64,000 nt of DNA. Origin: Certhia americana (taxonomy: Eukaryota > Chordata > Aves > Passeriformes > Certhiidae). Every line of letters begins with the position of its first letter. The stretch's first letter is position 1. Under the pieces are notes generated by a model. That model ran no database searches and was not told where the DNA came from. It was given only the letters and a program-made list of their open reading frames with translations. Positions 12,556-25,300 of the stretch are shown one piece after another. A program made the translations under genes and the position numbers. Location: contig CM031859.1 in the NCBI GenBank assembly GCA_018697195.1, positions 54,932,650 to 54,996,649 of the forward strand. Direction: 5' to 3'.

Positions 12556-15109
12556 CAGTTCAGTATATCAATACACAAAATGTGAAAATTTAAATGATCG
12601 ACCATTTTTGTAATTTCTTGCCAAAGTATTACAAAAATCAATAATTCACATTATTTTTCCTTGTTCAATTGAACAAGTACTTCAAGATTTCCAGCCTACT
12701 TTCCATTCATTACTTTTTACAGGCTGTACTTGTATGAACAGGAATTTTAATCTCAAAACATGAAGCTTGAATATTCAAAATTCAGGCAAGTTACCATGTT
12801 CAAAATCTTGCTCCTTCTAATGAAGGAGACTTGCCAATTAATTTTAATGAAATTGTGATTGTACTTACTACCTTTCACAAGTTTTGGATCAGGCCTTTGT
12901 TGAAAAGTATTTAATTATATCTCTCATCGCACTAAAAATCTAAAGATATGGAAATTGGTCAAAAGTAATGAATAAACCTTTTTTCACAAGGCTTGTTCTA
13001 GCTTGTTGCTTAATTTGCTCTAGTCAAGTATTTAATTTATAACACTTTATTGAATGCAAAAAACAGTGAAAACCAATAATGATTAAAAATAAAATGAATG
13101 GAATATTTATCTCTATTTATAATAATATCTCCAACAGTTGTCATTTTCTAAATTACAGTGCCATTCTTTATATATTTTCATTGCGCATACAGAAGTAGCA
13201 ATGTATATGTGAATTGCTATCAAATATTCTGAGGTATACATTTTCTTGTGGTATGTTTGCAAAATTAATACAAGATGTATTCATCTCCCATTCTGTCCTT
13301 TATACTAATGAATCATGAAAAAAGACAGTATCTTACTAAAAAGATGTGAAATAGGATGTGGCCCTGGTTTTTTCCAACTGTCTAGGTTTGTCAGTGTCCC
13401 AGAGCCTGTGCTGCTACAGGAAGGGAAAAATGTCTCAGCTCTAGTCCCAGGTGGTTAGGTGAGTGCACAGGGAGGAGGGCTAGTGCTGGATTTAAGGCTC
13501 TACAATCAGGGTGGGAATGAGCATGGACAAGAATATCTGATTTCATATGCACTCTGTGAAAACTGAGAAGAGAATGGTCCTGATGATCAGCTTAGTGCCA
13601 GGTAAGAAGAAACTGCATTTCCATATTTGGGGCAAAGTGTCAAAATATTGCAATATGTTATATAAAAAAAAAAAAAAAAATAAATTCCAAAAGGTTTCTG
13701 GAAAACCATCAAAGAAACTTTATCAAAAGACTGTACATTGGAATGGGTCTGTTACATGATGTCAACTCAGAAGCACAAAGTGTTATTTTTCTCTCTAATA
13801 TTTAACAGAACACAGACATCACAGACACTACTCCACTAATGTAGAAGTTCTAAAAAACTTTAAAAATACAAATCAAATAAAAATTAAATAGCACAAGAAA
13901 AATAAAATAACATATGTAACCTGATAATGGTCATAAGATACAAACTACTTAAAAATTAAATAAAATCTTGGGAAATATTTTTATTTTACCAGTGTCTTCT
14001 GATAACTTTTCAATAATTTAAGAGAATCTGACAATCCTAGGGAAATTACACATTTGGGTCATGCTTGTCCTTTCCTTTTATTTTTTGTCATTCTGGTTTT
14101 TGAACAATAAAATGTGCAACAGTGGTATTAGTATCTAGTTCTGTTTGCATAATGGTGACAGGATATGATAGGATATGGTTTCAAAGGTCTTTTTCAATTT
14201 ATTTCTTTATTTTGAAATAATATAAAACAAATGCTCATCGCATCTACAGTCACTACTTCCCTACTGAAATGCAACACCCTGTAAGAGGAAAGCAAATTTT
14301 GTTGGAAAGTATGGGAGCAAGTACTCAGAGGAAGACCAAACCATAGCAAATGGCTCAAGCTGGCCCCTGCTCTGCTCAATGTTTCCTTCCACAAGGCTGG
14401 CAGCATCCCTCCAGAACCCCACTGCCAGACATGCTGTGCAAGCTGACAGGATTTCATCCATATACCATAACCTGCAGAGTCTTAATTCCTGTTGCCTCAC
14501 TCAGGTTTGAAAAACAGAAGGAAAGGACACCAGGTAGGAAGTTGCTCACAGTCATTCTGCTACATTGTATGAGATTAAATGAGGGGATTTCCCATGAAGG
14601 TGAAGAAGAAAGCACACCTGTAAAGACTGAACATCAGCAATAATTTGGCATGATTTCCTTCCTGCTCCAAAACCTGCTGGAACGTTTTTCACTTTTTTCA
14701 AACTCTCTTTTGTGTTACAGATGAAAAACAATATACAATTTTAAAGCTGCAAAGCTGTACTTTCCCACCTGTTCACGTCTTAACATGACTGGGCTATTTT
14801 TGGTTGAAAAACTGAAGAAAAAACTGCTTTTATACTTTTCTACACCTTTGCCTTTCAGTTTTGCTCTATGATTTTTATTTTTTTTTCACTCTCCCTTTCT
14901 CTCTCATATGTCATCATGTTGAGACTCTTTAAAAACTTCCACACCCTCTGTACTTCACCACCCGGACAGCCTGGACTTTCCTCATGCTTGAATCCCTCAC
15001 TTGGATGTCACTCTGCTGATAGAAGCCCAGAGTGCAGAAGGGAGATAAACCCCATTTCTCCTGTGTGAAATAACGGTTGGACAAGAGTTGACCAGAATAC
15101 GTTCTGAAA
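12556..15109. other. Gene-free flank, nothing recognised
   Basis: Very AT-rich DNA with an A17 run at 13664-13680. No open frame with a recognisable product and no tandem repeat. Confidence 0.6.
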
Positions 15110-15182
15110 GGGCCTGATCTAATATTCCCTGCAATCAATGGAGGGCCTTTAACTGACTTCAGCAGGTCTTAGATAAGGACCC
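15110..15182. repeat. Possible ancient palindromic (MITE-like) repeat
   Basis: The segment begins GGGCCTGATCTAAT, contains ACTGACTTCAGCAGG and ends TAAGGACCC. This resembles the diverged amniote repeat whose ends read GGGCCTGATCC and GGATCAGGCCC, with an internal 'TTGACTTCAATGGG'. A second similar piece is at 49579-49640. Assignment is from memory and tentative. Confidence 0.3.
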
Positions 15183-18100
15183 ACATTAATATTGCCATTA
15201 TCATTCCTAACGGAGGCTCTGAGTGCTGATGTTTTGTAAGAGTAGGAAACAACTATGGCACAGCATGTTTGTCTCTGCTCTTTCAAAAGAACATTATTTT
15301 CATGCAAATTTTTGTTTGCTTTGTTTTCTTTGCTGTTTTTATGTATCAGATGTATCCTTGTTAGACGTTCTTCCCCTGCTTTGAAATCTCTCAAGCCTCA
15401 TCAGAATGATAAGAATATTAAAAATCAACAAGGAACTTTTTCTCACAAATAGTTTAGGCATTTGTGGTGATTAAGCTTTAAAGGAAAAAAATAGTTTGGA
15501 ATGATACAGATGAAAGAAGAAATCCCACCATATTTAGATAAGTCTCACTTTTATGGGTGACAGTTGTACCATTACCCTTCATGTTGCATTGTGTTCCAGA
15601 ATGAAACAGACCTTAGAATCTGACAGAAGAACCCAAGCTGAACCTTCTCAGGCCAGAGATATGGAAGACTTTAAAAAAAGGCATAAATACTGCTTTCCTT
15701 TCAGAAAATTGCCTATATAGTGTGTAATAAAAATCTGTAGATATCAGAAAAATTAATGTCTTGACTTCTGCTGCATGGAAAGAAAAAAAAGAAGTGGAGA
15801 AGAAAAAAACTGTTTTAAAAGAGGGATATCTCTTACAGTCCTTTTGCTTCAGTAATTTTCCACTTGATTTACAACACAGTCATTTCAGTGACTGTCATGA
15901 ACTTTAATGGACTAACTTTTGCAATGCCCTCTAAAGAATGGAAATGTTATTAACCCTTGTAAGAGTCCTTAAGCTGGACCTGCTGAAGAGAGATGATATG
16001 CTTTGAATCACACAGCACATCAATTGCAGCATGCAGTTCTTTTCACTTAAGCTCTGGCAAGTGAGCTCAGCAGCTCCAAGATTACACTTGAGCACCTGAG
16101 GAAGTTGTACCTGTGTGAATTTCTGCTGGCCATTGCTCTTGCAGTCATTACATCTGAGACTGACCTTCGTGTGTTGTGCTGTGTTCTGGGCTTTGTCCTT
16201 TTCTCATTTACATGAATAGAAAAATCCTTTTGACTCTGCTAAGAACAGGAGCAGGAATATGACATGCAAAGAGCCTGTTCAAGAACCAAATATCTGAGTA
16301 AGTCTGAATTCTGTCTAAATTGATGTGTCTACTAATATTTGTACACATCTTTCTCTATCAATATCTAACAACCTGTTCCTTAGACTACTTTACATTTTTA
16401 CTTCCTCTCACTGACTTATTACCTTCACCTTCCATCTTTGCCAGTCTAAGAGAGCTTGCCAAAAACTGTTGTTTGTATGCACAAACCTCAATACAGGAAT
16501 GAAGCAGCTAATCAATAAATACTGAGGTCAGCCACATATTATCTCTAATAATTATCTAGTAACTTCTCCAAGAGCTTCAGATTGTAGGTTTCACTAACTC
16601 AATACATCAAGAAGTGTGTGTAGATAGGAAATTTAAATGAAAGTAAATAGTATTATTTGTGTGTCACCAGTGAGGTTTGTCTGTATGAAAAACTATATAG
16701 TTTAAAAATAACATTTTCAGTTAAACTGATGAAGTACAAATAATTAAAATGAGTCATTCATATAAATATTATCCCAAATGGATAGTTAGAGCTAAATATA
16801 ATATGAGTCAGACTAAACAAAAGGAATATGCCACATTTCACTCTGCTTTCACTCGCTTTCCTGTGTGATTTCAAGATGAACAACCTTAACTTTGGTAAAG
16901 ATGAAAATCTATGTCTGGCCTTAGTACTCCAAAGCACTAAAATGCTGATGAAATTACAGAATAGCCAAAATAGAAGGAGTTCTTGCAGGTAGATACCAAG
17001 TTTTTCTACTGACAGTTAGATGTAGGGGAGAGATACATCAGTTTGCAATACTGTAGGAAGAGAATATTGGTTGGTCAATCATAGTGTTCCTAATCAAGGA
17101 GGGAGTTAAAAAAAAAAAAAAAAAAAAAAAAGAAAACCTTGAAAGTACCAAGAAACTTAGCTATAGCTTAATGTCTAAATAAAGCTTTATGAGATGGTAA
17201 TACAGCCAAACAGATAGTGCAAAGTGCTTGCTAAGATGCAACTCTGTTAAAGTATTTAAATTTTAGACTAACCTCGTAATTGTTATTTCTGAAAAGGATT
17301 GGTGGATGGCATTCTAGTCACATGCCACTGGCACTCAAGGAACACCACTGAGATGATCCTAAGAAATAGGAAGTTGGCCATTTAACAAAGTATTTGAGAC
17401 AGACACTACAAAAGTATTTGCAACTAGTGAAAGGATACAGAAAAGTGTAGCTAGCACACATGATCAAAACAATAAGCAGTACTTAAAGAATTATCTTGAT
17501 CACAGATGTGCTAGAAAGGCAGAACGTAGGAAATGACAGAGGAAGGGTCATTTTTCAGTTGTGTGCTGAACAAAAGGCATCCAGGAGGAGCCTGAAGAGC
17601 CATTCTTCTTCTCAGGCTCTGTTACTTGTGTTGATAAGTGTGATGAACCCTGGAAAGCAGATTTCCTACTTCACGGCAAGCACAGGAGCTTTAATACAGG
17701 CTTGGCATTTCTACTGTCAGAGCTAGTATACAATTATCTTCATCACCAATCCAAGCTAAAATAAGCCAGTGTTGCCCTCAGTAGCTCAGCAGGAAAACCA
17801 GAAGGGAAAGGGCAGTTTGCAGAGGAGACAACACCCTGGGGCGGTTGGTTGAGACCCCATGCACAGGACAGAGAGAGGTTTGCAGTTTGTTATGCTGTAG
17901 TGTTGTACCAATGCAGCTGATACAGAAGTAAAGGGGACATCTGAAGAATGAGGATCTCTTGAAAGTGTCACGATGGATGAAAAACTGTAGAGTGATGCAG
18001 CAGTGGTGCAGTGTTCATATCTCATTTCTTAACATGGAGAAGATCACTGGAAGTGGAGAGCATTTTTCTCATGCAAAGGGAAGTAGCTGATGGGCTTTGT

Positions 18101-18499
18101 GCTGTTTTGTGATATGAGACCAGTGGAAGACACTTATTCTACAAATGAATCTTTTGCGAGTTTCACTGCTGACTACAGTAACCCTGAGGCCATTCTGCTA
18201 AGTCAGTTCATCTGTATCAGAAGGGAAAGGAATACAGAATGATGGGGCCTTTCCAATACCCATTAAAGAAAATAGTGTAGTGTACCAAATTGCTTGAAAA
18301 TGTTTCTTGTAACACAAAGAATCTTATTGGTCCTTCCTTTTCTCCTGTCTTCTTATTCCCATTCCCTGACTATCCCGCTCCTCGCCTCTACATCTCCTTC
18401 GCATAAGAAGAGAATCTACATAGTAAGATAATAGAAAGAAGGAGAGAAGAGAAGCGACGAGCAGATCATGTCAATATGGAGAGGAAAGAATTAATCCGC
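15183..18499. other. Gene-free flank with A24 run
   Basis: No gene recognised. An A24 homopolymer sits at 17108-17131. From about 18330 the plus strand turns pyrimidine-rich and grades into the satellite that follows. Confidence 0.6.
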
Positions 18500-19330
18500 A
18501 TATCCTCTCTTACCTTCTCTCTCCTCTCCTCCGAAACTCTCTCTCCTATCATCGAAACTAGCTCTCTCACTCCTCGAACTATCTCGAACTCTCCTATCAT
18601 TCCATCGAAACTCTCCTCGACTCTCTCTACTCTCCGGAACTCTCCTCGAACTCTCCTCTCCTCTCCTCAACTCTCCTCTCTTCCTCGAACTCTATCTCAC
18701 TATCCATCGAACTCTACCTATCCTCGAATCTCCTATCCCGACGCGTCCTCGAATATCCTCTACCGTCCCTTGCCCTTCCTTCCTTCCCATCCAGTCCCTG
18801 TCACTTCACATTCCCTTAACCTGTAACTGACCGTAACGGAAAGTCAGGCAGGAAAGAACGGACAGGACAGCGAAAGGAAATTGCAAGGACGGACAATGAA
18901 ATGGAAAGTACCGGTCCCTGCAATTACAGGCAAAGACAGGAGCATTCCTGACACGTATACGTCTTCCAGGCAATTCACTTCCCTTCCCTTCCAAACTCCC
19001 CCGTCCCAAACCGCCCAAACACTTCCCGTCCCACACCTTCCCAAACCTTCCAAACCTTCCCAAACGTCCAACTCACCAAAAAAGCTCCGTCACCAACCTT
19101 CCCGTCCCTTCCCTTCCCAAAAATTCCCTTCCCAACCTGCACCTTCCAAAACCTTCCCTGCCCAAACCTTACCTTCCCTTACAAACCTTCCCAAACCTTC
19201 CAAACCTTCCAAACCTTCCCTCCAAACATCCCCAAACCTTCCAAAATCTTCCCTTCCTTCTTCCATGCCTCCTTCCACCCTTCCTTCCTCCCTTCCACCC
19301 CTTTCTCTGCCACTTCCTTCTACCTATATG
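18500..19330. repeat. Pyrimidine-strand degenerate minisatellite, two unit types
   Basis: Two tandem blocks lie in otherwise ordinary DNA. Block A (about 18500-18790) is built from degenerate units of the type CTCCTCGAACTCTC and is unusually rich in CpG (TCGA). Block B (about 18975-19325) is built from 9-10 base units of the type AACCTTCCC/CAAACCTTCC. Between them (about 18840-18910) the strand bias flips to purine-rich. Plus-strand frames through it read as Pro/Ser/Lys repeats and are not genes. The bias gives long polypurine:polypyrimidine duplexes. Local assembly or read error is a real alternative for part of block A. Confidence 0.85.
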
Positions 19331-22300
19331 AAATCATGAGAATCACTTCTGTGACTTGTTCCTTACACGAAAGTTTCCATTAATACACTATTGGGGTAAA
19401 TTACTCCAAAGCTTTTCTAGTGGAAAGATTTGATAACAATGGATATCCCAACCTGTCACCCAGTTACAAAAAAAATATAAACATTTATTGTTAATATAAC
19501 ATTAATATTTATGCTGTGGAAGAAAGCACAGGCACCAGAGGGTCAGGGAATTCTACAGGCTGTTGATCTTTGAGAAAGTCAAACCCAATAGAACTACATT
19601 TGCCTGACCAGTACCTTACAGAGTAGAGTAGTCATGCCTGCTTTTTCAAATAGTAGTGAACTGCTAGCTACAAGCAAAAAAAAAGCATATTTTTTTGTAG
19701 GTTTAGGGTAATGCCTAAAACCTGGAGAGGAAGCTGAAAATAGAAGACAGGATGGCCCTGAGGCCTTCAGAAACTGCTGAAAAACTCTATTTCTAGAGTG
19801 GCCTACAGCATGTAAAAAAAGCATGAGAATCTCTGAATTCTGACACTTCAGTAAGGCAGTAAAAAAAAGAAAAGGTGATTTTCTGATAATACCAGCTTTG
19901 TCTGAAGGAGACTAGAAGGGTGGATACCAATCCTTGTATGCTAGAGGGAGAGAAATAGCCAGCTGGGCTAGAGTATTAGCCAAAAACACTTATGAACTGT
20001 TTGATTGTCAAGTATGACTAAAATGTCACTAGGAAGGTTAAGAGTATGTTTTCTTACTGGGGAATTCCAGAGGAACTATTACTAAGGAAAAAAAAAAAAA
20101 AAAAAAAAAAGCCAGGGTTTATAGGGCAAGGTTTCAAAGCTTTTTTGGCAAGATATAATTTCTACTGCATTATCACCAGCCCTCAATGTCCTGAAGCAAA
20201 GGCAGAGACTGGAAGAAATGTGCAGACAAGATGATCCTTCCTTGGCACAGTTATGTACAGATCAGCTCCTGTTATGTCAGCTAAATAAAACAGACTTCTC
20301 AGAGAAGCACTTGCTGTCTCAGTGACTGACACTAGAAGAAGCTCTATATATCTACCTACCTATTTACAGAATATAGAGGCTGTACAGACCTTGTTGACAA
20401 CATCCAGCTGTTCCTGAAACATTTAGGTGAGAATTTAGGTGAGGAGCAAAAACAAATTGTTTCAGAAAAATCATGTGAGTACTTTTCTACAAAAAATGCT
20501 GAAGTCTGTTATTACCAGGAGTACCTGAAACTGTATATTTAACAGAAACAACAACATTGCCTGTATTTCTTGAAAACGGGTATCTGAGATTAAAAAAAAA
20601 TCATGATATGATAGCAAAGCAACCTCTGATAGTGTAAAAATAGGTTTAATACATATCTGCTTCAGTTGAATGTGTTTAATTTCAACAACATGAACTGGTA
20701 TGAGATTTATGCCTCTGTTTAAAGCAGTCTGAAAAAGCAGCTCCTGTGATAAGCTCAAACATTCATTTGACTAAGTCTGAAAACTAGAGATGGACCATTT
20801 AGGCATTGTCATTGAATACTTAATAATTTATATTGGAAACATTAAAAATGTTTCTCAGTTCTGTCCAAACTCCTCTAGACTTAGATTTCTTTTAACCCAG
20901 AGTAAATGCCTTAAACTTCATTCTCGACCTCTAGAAGGCACTGGCTCCTGGAAAGAGAGAATTTGTACCTGTGTATTAGCTTACCACACTGAGATTTAGG
21001 GCATTGGAGGTTAATTTTAATGCCCCTTCCAGTGTAATCAGATAGCTCCTACATGTCTATCAAAATGACATTTGTTGCAGCTCCATAGTGGCAGTTAGCT
21101 GCTGTGTTGCCATTGTTGAGTTCTAGTGTCTCACCCTAAGAGTTGAATCTTGTACTCCAGTTACATTTGAGCAGAGAGCGGGGCTATAAGCAGATATTGG
21201 CCTCCTCATCAAATTAAAACAACATCTGACAAATGATAGCTCAGTAAGGACAGATGCTTTATTTATTCATATGAACCCCTCAGCAATTTAGCTGGTTCCC
21301 TAATTGTCTTGTTTAAGAAAAGTGAATTGTCTCCACTTGCCTTATATTTCTACCCATGAAGTACTAAGGATCTACCTAATTTTATCATTCTCAGAGCTAC
21401 CAAAAGTGCCTTTACCTACTTTTTTTTTTCATTTTCTTTTGGACAGAAATTGCACCCAGTGGAAGACTGCCTTTCTGTTAGTGACCAGTTTAAAGAGTCA
21501 GATAATCAAGAAGATGAAATGATTCTGTAACTTTGCTTATGTAAAGTAGGTGTATTTTTAAAAAATCACTCCCCAGAGGAACTGCAATCCTTTATATTTC
21601 TAATTGAGAATAGGGAATATCCCTGAAAATGGCAACTTACCTAAAACAGAAGTAAAAAAAAATTAATGACAGCTTCATGTGAAAAGAGAAACAAGGCACT
21701 GAGAAATAATATGTAACTGCAAGTGAATGAAAAATTAACTGAGCATAATAAAATTATTAAACTCATGCTTTATTCTTAATGAACCAAGCAGTAAATATTT
21801 TATTGCAGAACTGAGACTAATAGGTCACCAAATTAAGGAATTTTTTTTCACAGAAGTAGTGTTGTATGATAAGCCACTCAGTCAGTTTTCATGGGAAGGA
21901 AAGGAAGAAATATCCAATTTTGACCTAAAAGTACAGACCAGAAAGGCTGTACTTGGCTGCATATGATTCTAATCTAGAAATAATATCCCCATCAAACTAA
22001 AGCCGAAACAATTGCCCCCACAACAAATTCACCTTTGATAAGAAGCTGAGCACTGTCAATGCTTAGTTTCTGTAGCATCTCCAAAAATAGCTGAGGAATC
22101 AGAACCCAGCTGCAGACCTGGTGGTACAACAGGTAGATGATGGGCCAGCTCCCCTTTCAAGGCTCTTTCTGCTTTACAGTGCTGACAATACTGGAGCTTG
22201 TTTTCATCAGTGTACTATCCAGATATGACTCAGAAGACATACGGAGAATATGTACTACCAAGACTCAATTTTTAAAGTCACTTTTCTGTTCAAAACCACA

Positions 22301-25300
22301 CTGAAAAAAAAAACCAAAAAAAACACAAACTCAAATAAAAGAAAAAAACCCCAAACTAAAACAAAAAAAAAACCCACAACAAAGATGTGCTAAACTGACA
22401 AAAACTGTCATTAATAGCTGCCTAAATCAATAGGTGGTCATCTCTTGCCCTCTTACTTCAGTGGGGATGGGAAAGGGGAAAGGTGCTTGATGTGTAACTA
22501 TGAAAAATGTTCATGTGAGCAAAAGTTTTAGATTAGCAAACCAGAACACTGAATACTACCTAAATTACAAAATAAAAACCTTGGTTTATGGCAGATGAAC
22601 ATGAACCAATTATATTGGTTACTATTCAAAAGAAAGAAAAAATGAAATAAGATTTCAGTTTGCTATTGAAACTATTACATCACAATATGCCTGCAAAATA
22701 AGAAGTGCCAATAAACAGGAGAATAAGCACTTGTGCAGTCCAGTTTGGAGCTATATGCATGGCATGGCCATTTGCTGGGGGATCTGTAATCCATACTAGA
22801 AAGCAACAGTAGATGGCCTACTTTTCACAAAAAGTGAGAGCTAGAGAAAACCACATTGTGCCATAGGGAGGGGAAGCACAGGCATAGCCTTCATTATTAA
22901 TTGGCATACACAGAAAGAGCAAGCAGAAACAAGACAAGTAAAAGAAAGAAGGGAATTCTCCCCGGAAACATATGGGAAGCACAAAACAGAAGTAATAAAA
23001 CATTAAAGAATAGTGATACAAACACCATCATGTCCAGAAAGTGCAGCCATTAGTAATGAAAGCACTGGGAGGGTGAATGCGATAGTTAATGGCTTCTTTT
23101 ACACATGTAAGAGAAAAAGAACAGGGTATCTAAACAAGAAAAAGAAAAAGTCTTCCAAGTATCATTTTCTATATAACTCACCAGGCATCACTAAAGGGAG
23201 AAGTAAAGGAAAGCACAGAAAATTCCACTTTGACACCTGTCTTTCAGAGCTGATTTCATTTTCACAATTTATCTTTGTAGTTACTGCACAGCAGAGGACC
23301 CAAAGCCAAGCACTGCCAGCAAGTCACTCTGACCACAGACCTGGTGTCTACTCACTTTCTTTGTGGGCCCACTAAATGATCTGCATTTTATAATTAACCA
23401 CCAAGGATCATTTCCAGCTAATTCTGCCATGTAAACCCTAGAAAGGCTCAAATCTCTAGGGAAAACTAAGCAGCCAGCACTGCTGAGGTGCCCTCTCTTC
23501 AAGAAGCTTAGCACAAGCTTTTTCAATATTTTTGACTATCCTTTTCCTATCTGGTTGAGCTCTCAAACCAAACGCTGCCTGAGACTGTCAGTTGACATTT
23601 AGAAGATACCTTGGGAAATATTTTTGCAGGTCAGAGAAGTTATTTCCAGCACTGAGAAAACAGTTCACATAAACATGCAATTTGAAGGATTATTGCTAAA
23701 AAATATTTGGTGGGCACATTTTTAAACTTCATTCCCAACTTTTGTTGGACACAAATACTTAGTAATAACATACTGATTGCTTCAGAGTTATCTAAGTGAT
23801 AGGAATCACATATTCAACCACTTGGTCTTGCTTCTGACTAAAATCCAGCAAACTTCTTAAAGAGCTAACAGTGCGATGTAGGAGTAGCTTAATGGAATTA
23901 AATGGCAGCTCAAGGAATGGCCTTCCCTACGGGCACAAGGAAGAGAGGAAGGAGCACTGCTGTATTGGTATACACAGCTTTACTACAAACATAATTTGAC
24001 TACCTCTTAAACAGCACTGAGTAACAAGGGTTGCAAGACACAGAAATGGAGGTGATTAATTCTGTCCTGGCCTGAAAAAATTACTTTTCTTGCCAATATT
24101 TCGGCACCTCCTACTGACTAATACAGAAAGGAGTGACATAGGGCCTGAGGATGTAAAACAGATATGATGAAAATGAAAAGCTTTAGTAGCTAGCTTACAG
24201 TAGTCTATCCTCAGCAATAGTGTGTGTATGAGAGTGGAAAAAGAACAGATTGATTCCACTTCACAGTATTCAGTAAGTAAAATGATGATAGGAGAAAGTC
24301 TGAAAGCAGTAAGGTTATAAACATATAAAATACAAAATATTTTAATGAGATAATAACAAGACTACACAGTAAATAGGGCTTTGGGTGAAAAGTGTAAGTG
24401 TCCATGACCAATCTAAAAAATGAGATTAATAATGGGTTAACATCTAAAAGGAAACATGTAAGAAATTACTGCAACCAGTGAGTTAGAACCACAGAAGGAG
24501 ACAAATCTCCTTTACATAACTTCCAGTAACAGGAGAAATTAATGAATTTTAGAGACAATGGACTTGACAAGAGTCTGTCCATGCTTTTGTTTAAACTGGT
24601 GTAAATCACCTTGTATATCCTTCCAATTTATCAAGTCAGTAGAACAAGAGGGAAGAAAGACTGCTGTAATGGGGAACCAGGCCTTTCCAGCTGCATGATG
24701 GTTAAATGTAAAAAAAAAGGTTAAATTTAAGCATGGTGTCTGTAGGACCTTGCTGTGTTGTGCATTGCACAAATAAGTGTGCAAACTCATTTACATCCAG
24801 TTTATTCTTAACTACACTGCTACAGTTTATAGATTAAGCTCTGCTTTCAGGTACAGCCAGGTATATCTATAGACCCTTAAGAAACATCGCCAGAGCTGCT
24901 TTGCATTCACAAGAGCAAAAATGGGAGAGGAGGAACAGAGGGAATTCTCTGCTAAACTGGTGTAAAGGTGCACCTCCCTCAGAGGACACTTTTAAAAGCA
25001 ACCACGGAACAAAAGCCTCGCTGCTTGCCAGCCAGGCATACATTATAGTAACCACACCCTTGTAGGTAAACATGTACATAGAGCAAATCACTTCTTTTGT
25101 GAATAGGGCTTACTTTATCATTTTGAAATGCATATTGCTGTTCCTTGACATATTAGTATGCTTAAAGGAATTGTTCAAGGAAATAAGCTTATTTGCCTGT
25201 GTTTACACTTACCTGTCCTCTCCTCTGTTATTAATCAAATTTGTCTAATATTTTTATCACATCATATTGTATATAAAAAATAAATAAATAAACATCATGA

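Noticed and set aside
18881..19339. 152-codon Pro/Ser/Lys-rich frame
   Set aside because: It is simply the translation of the AACCTTCCC satellite; unit-length periodicity in the DNA explains it.
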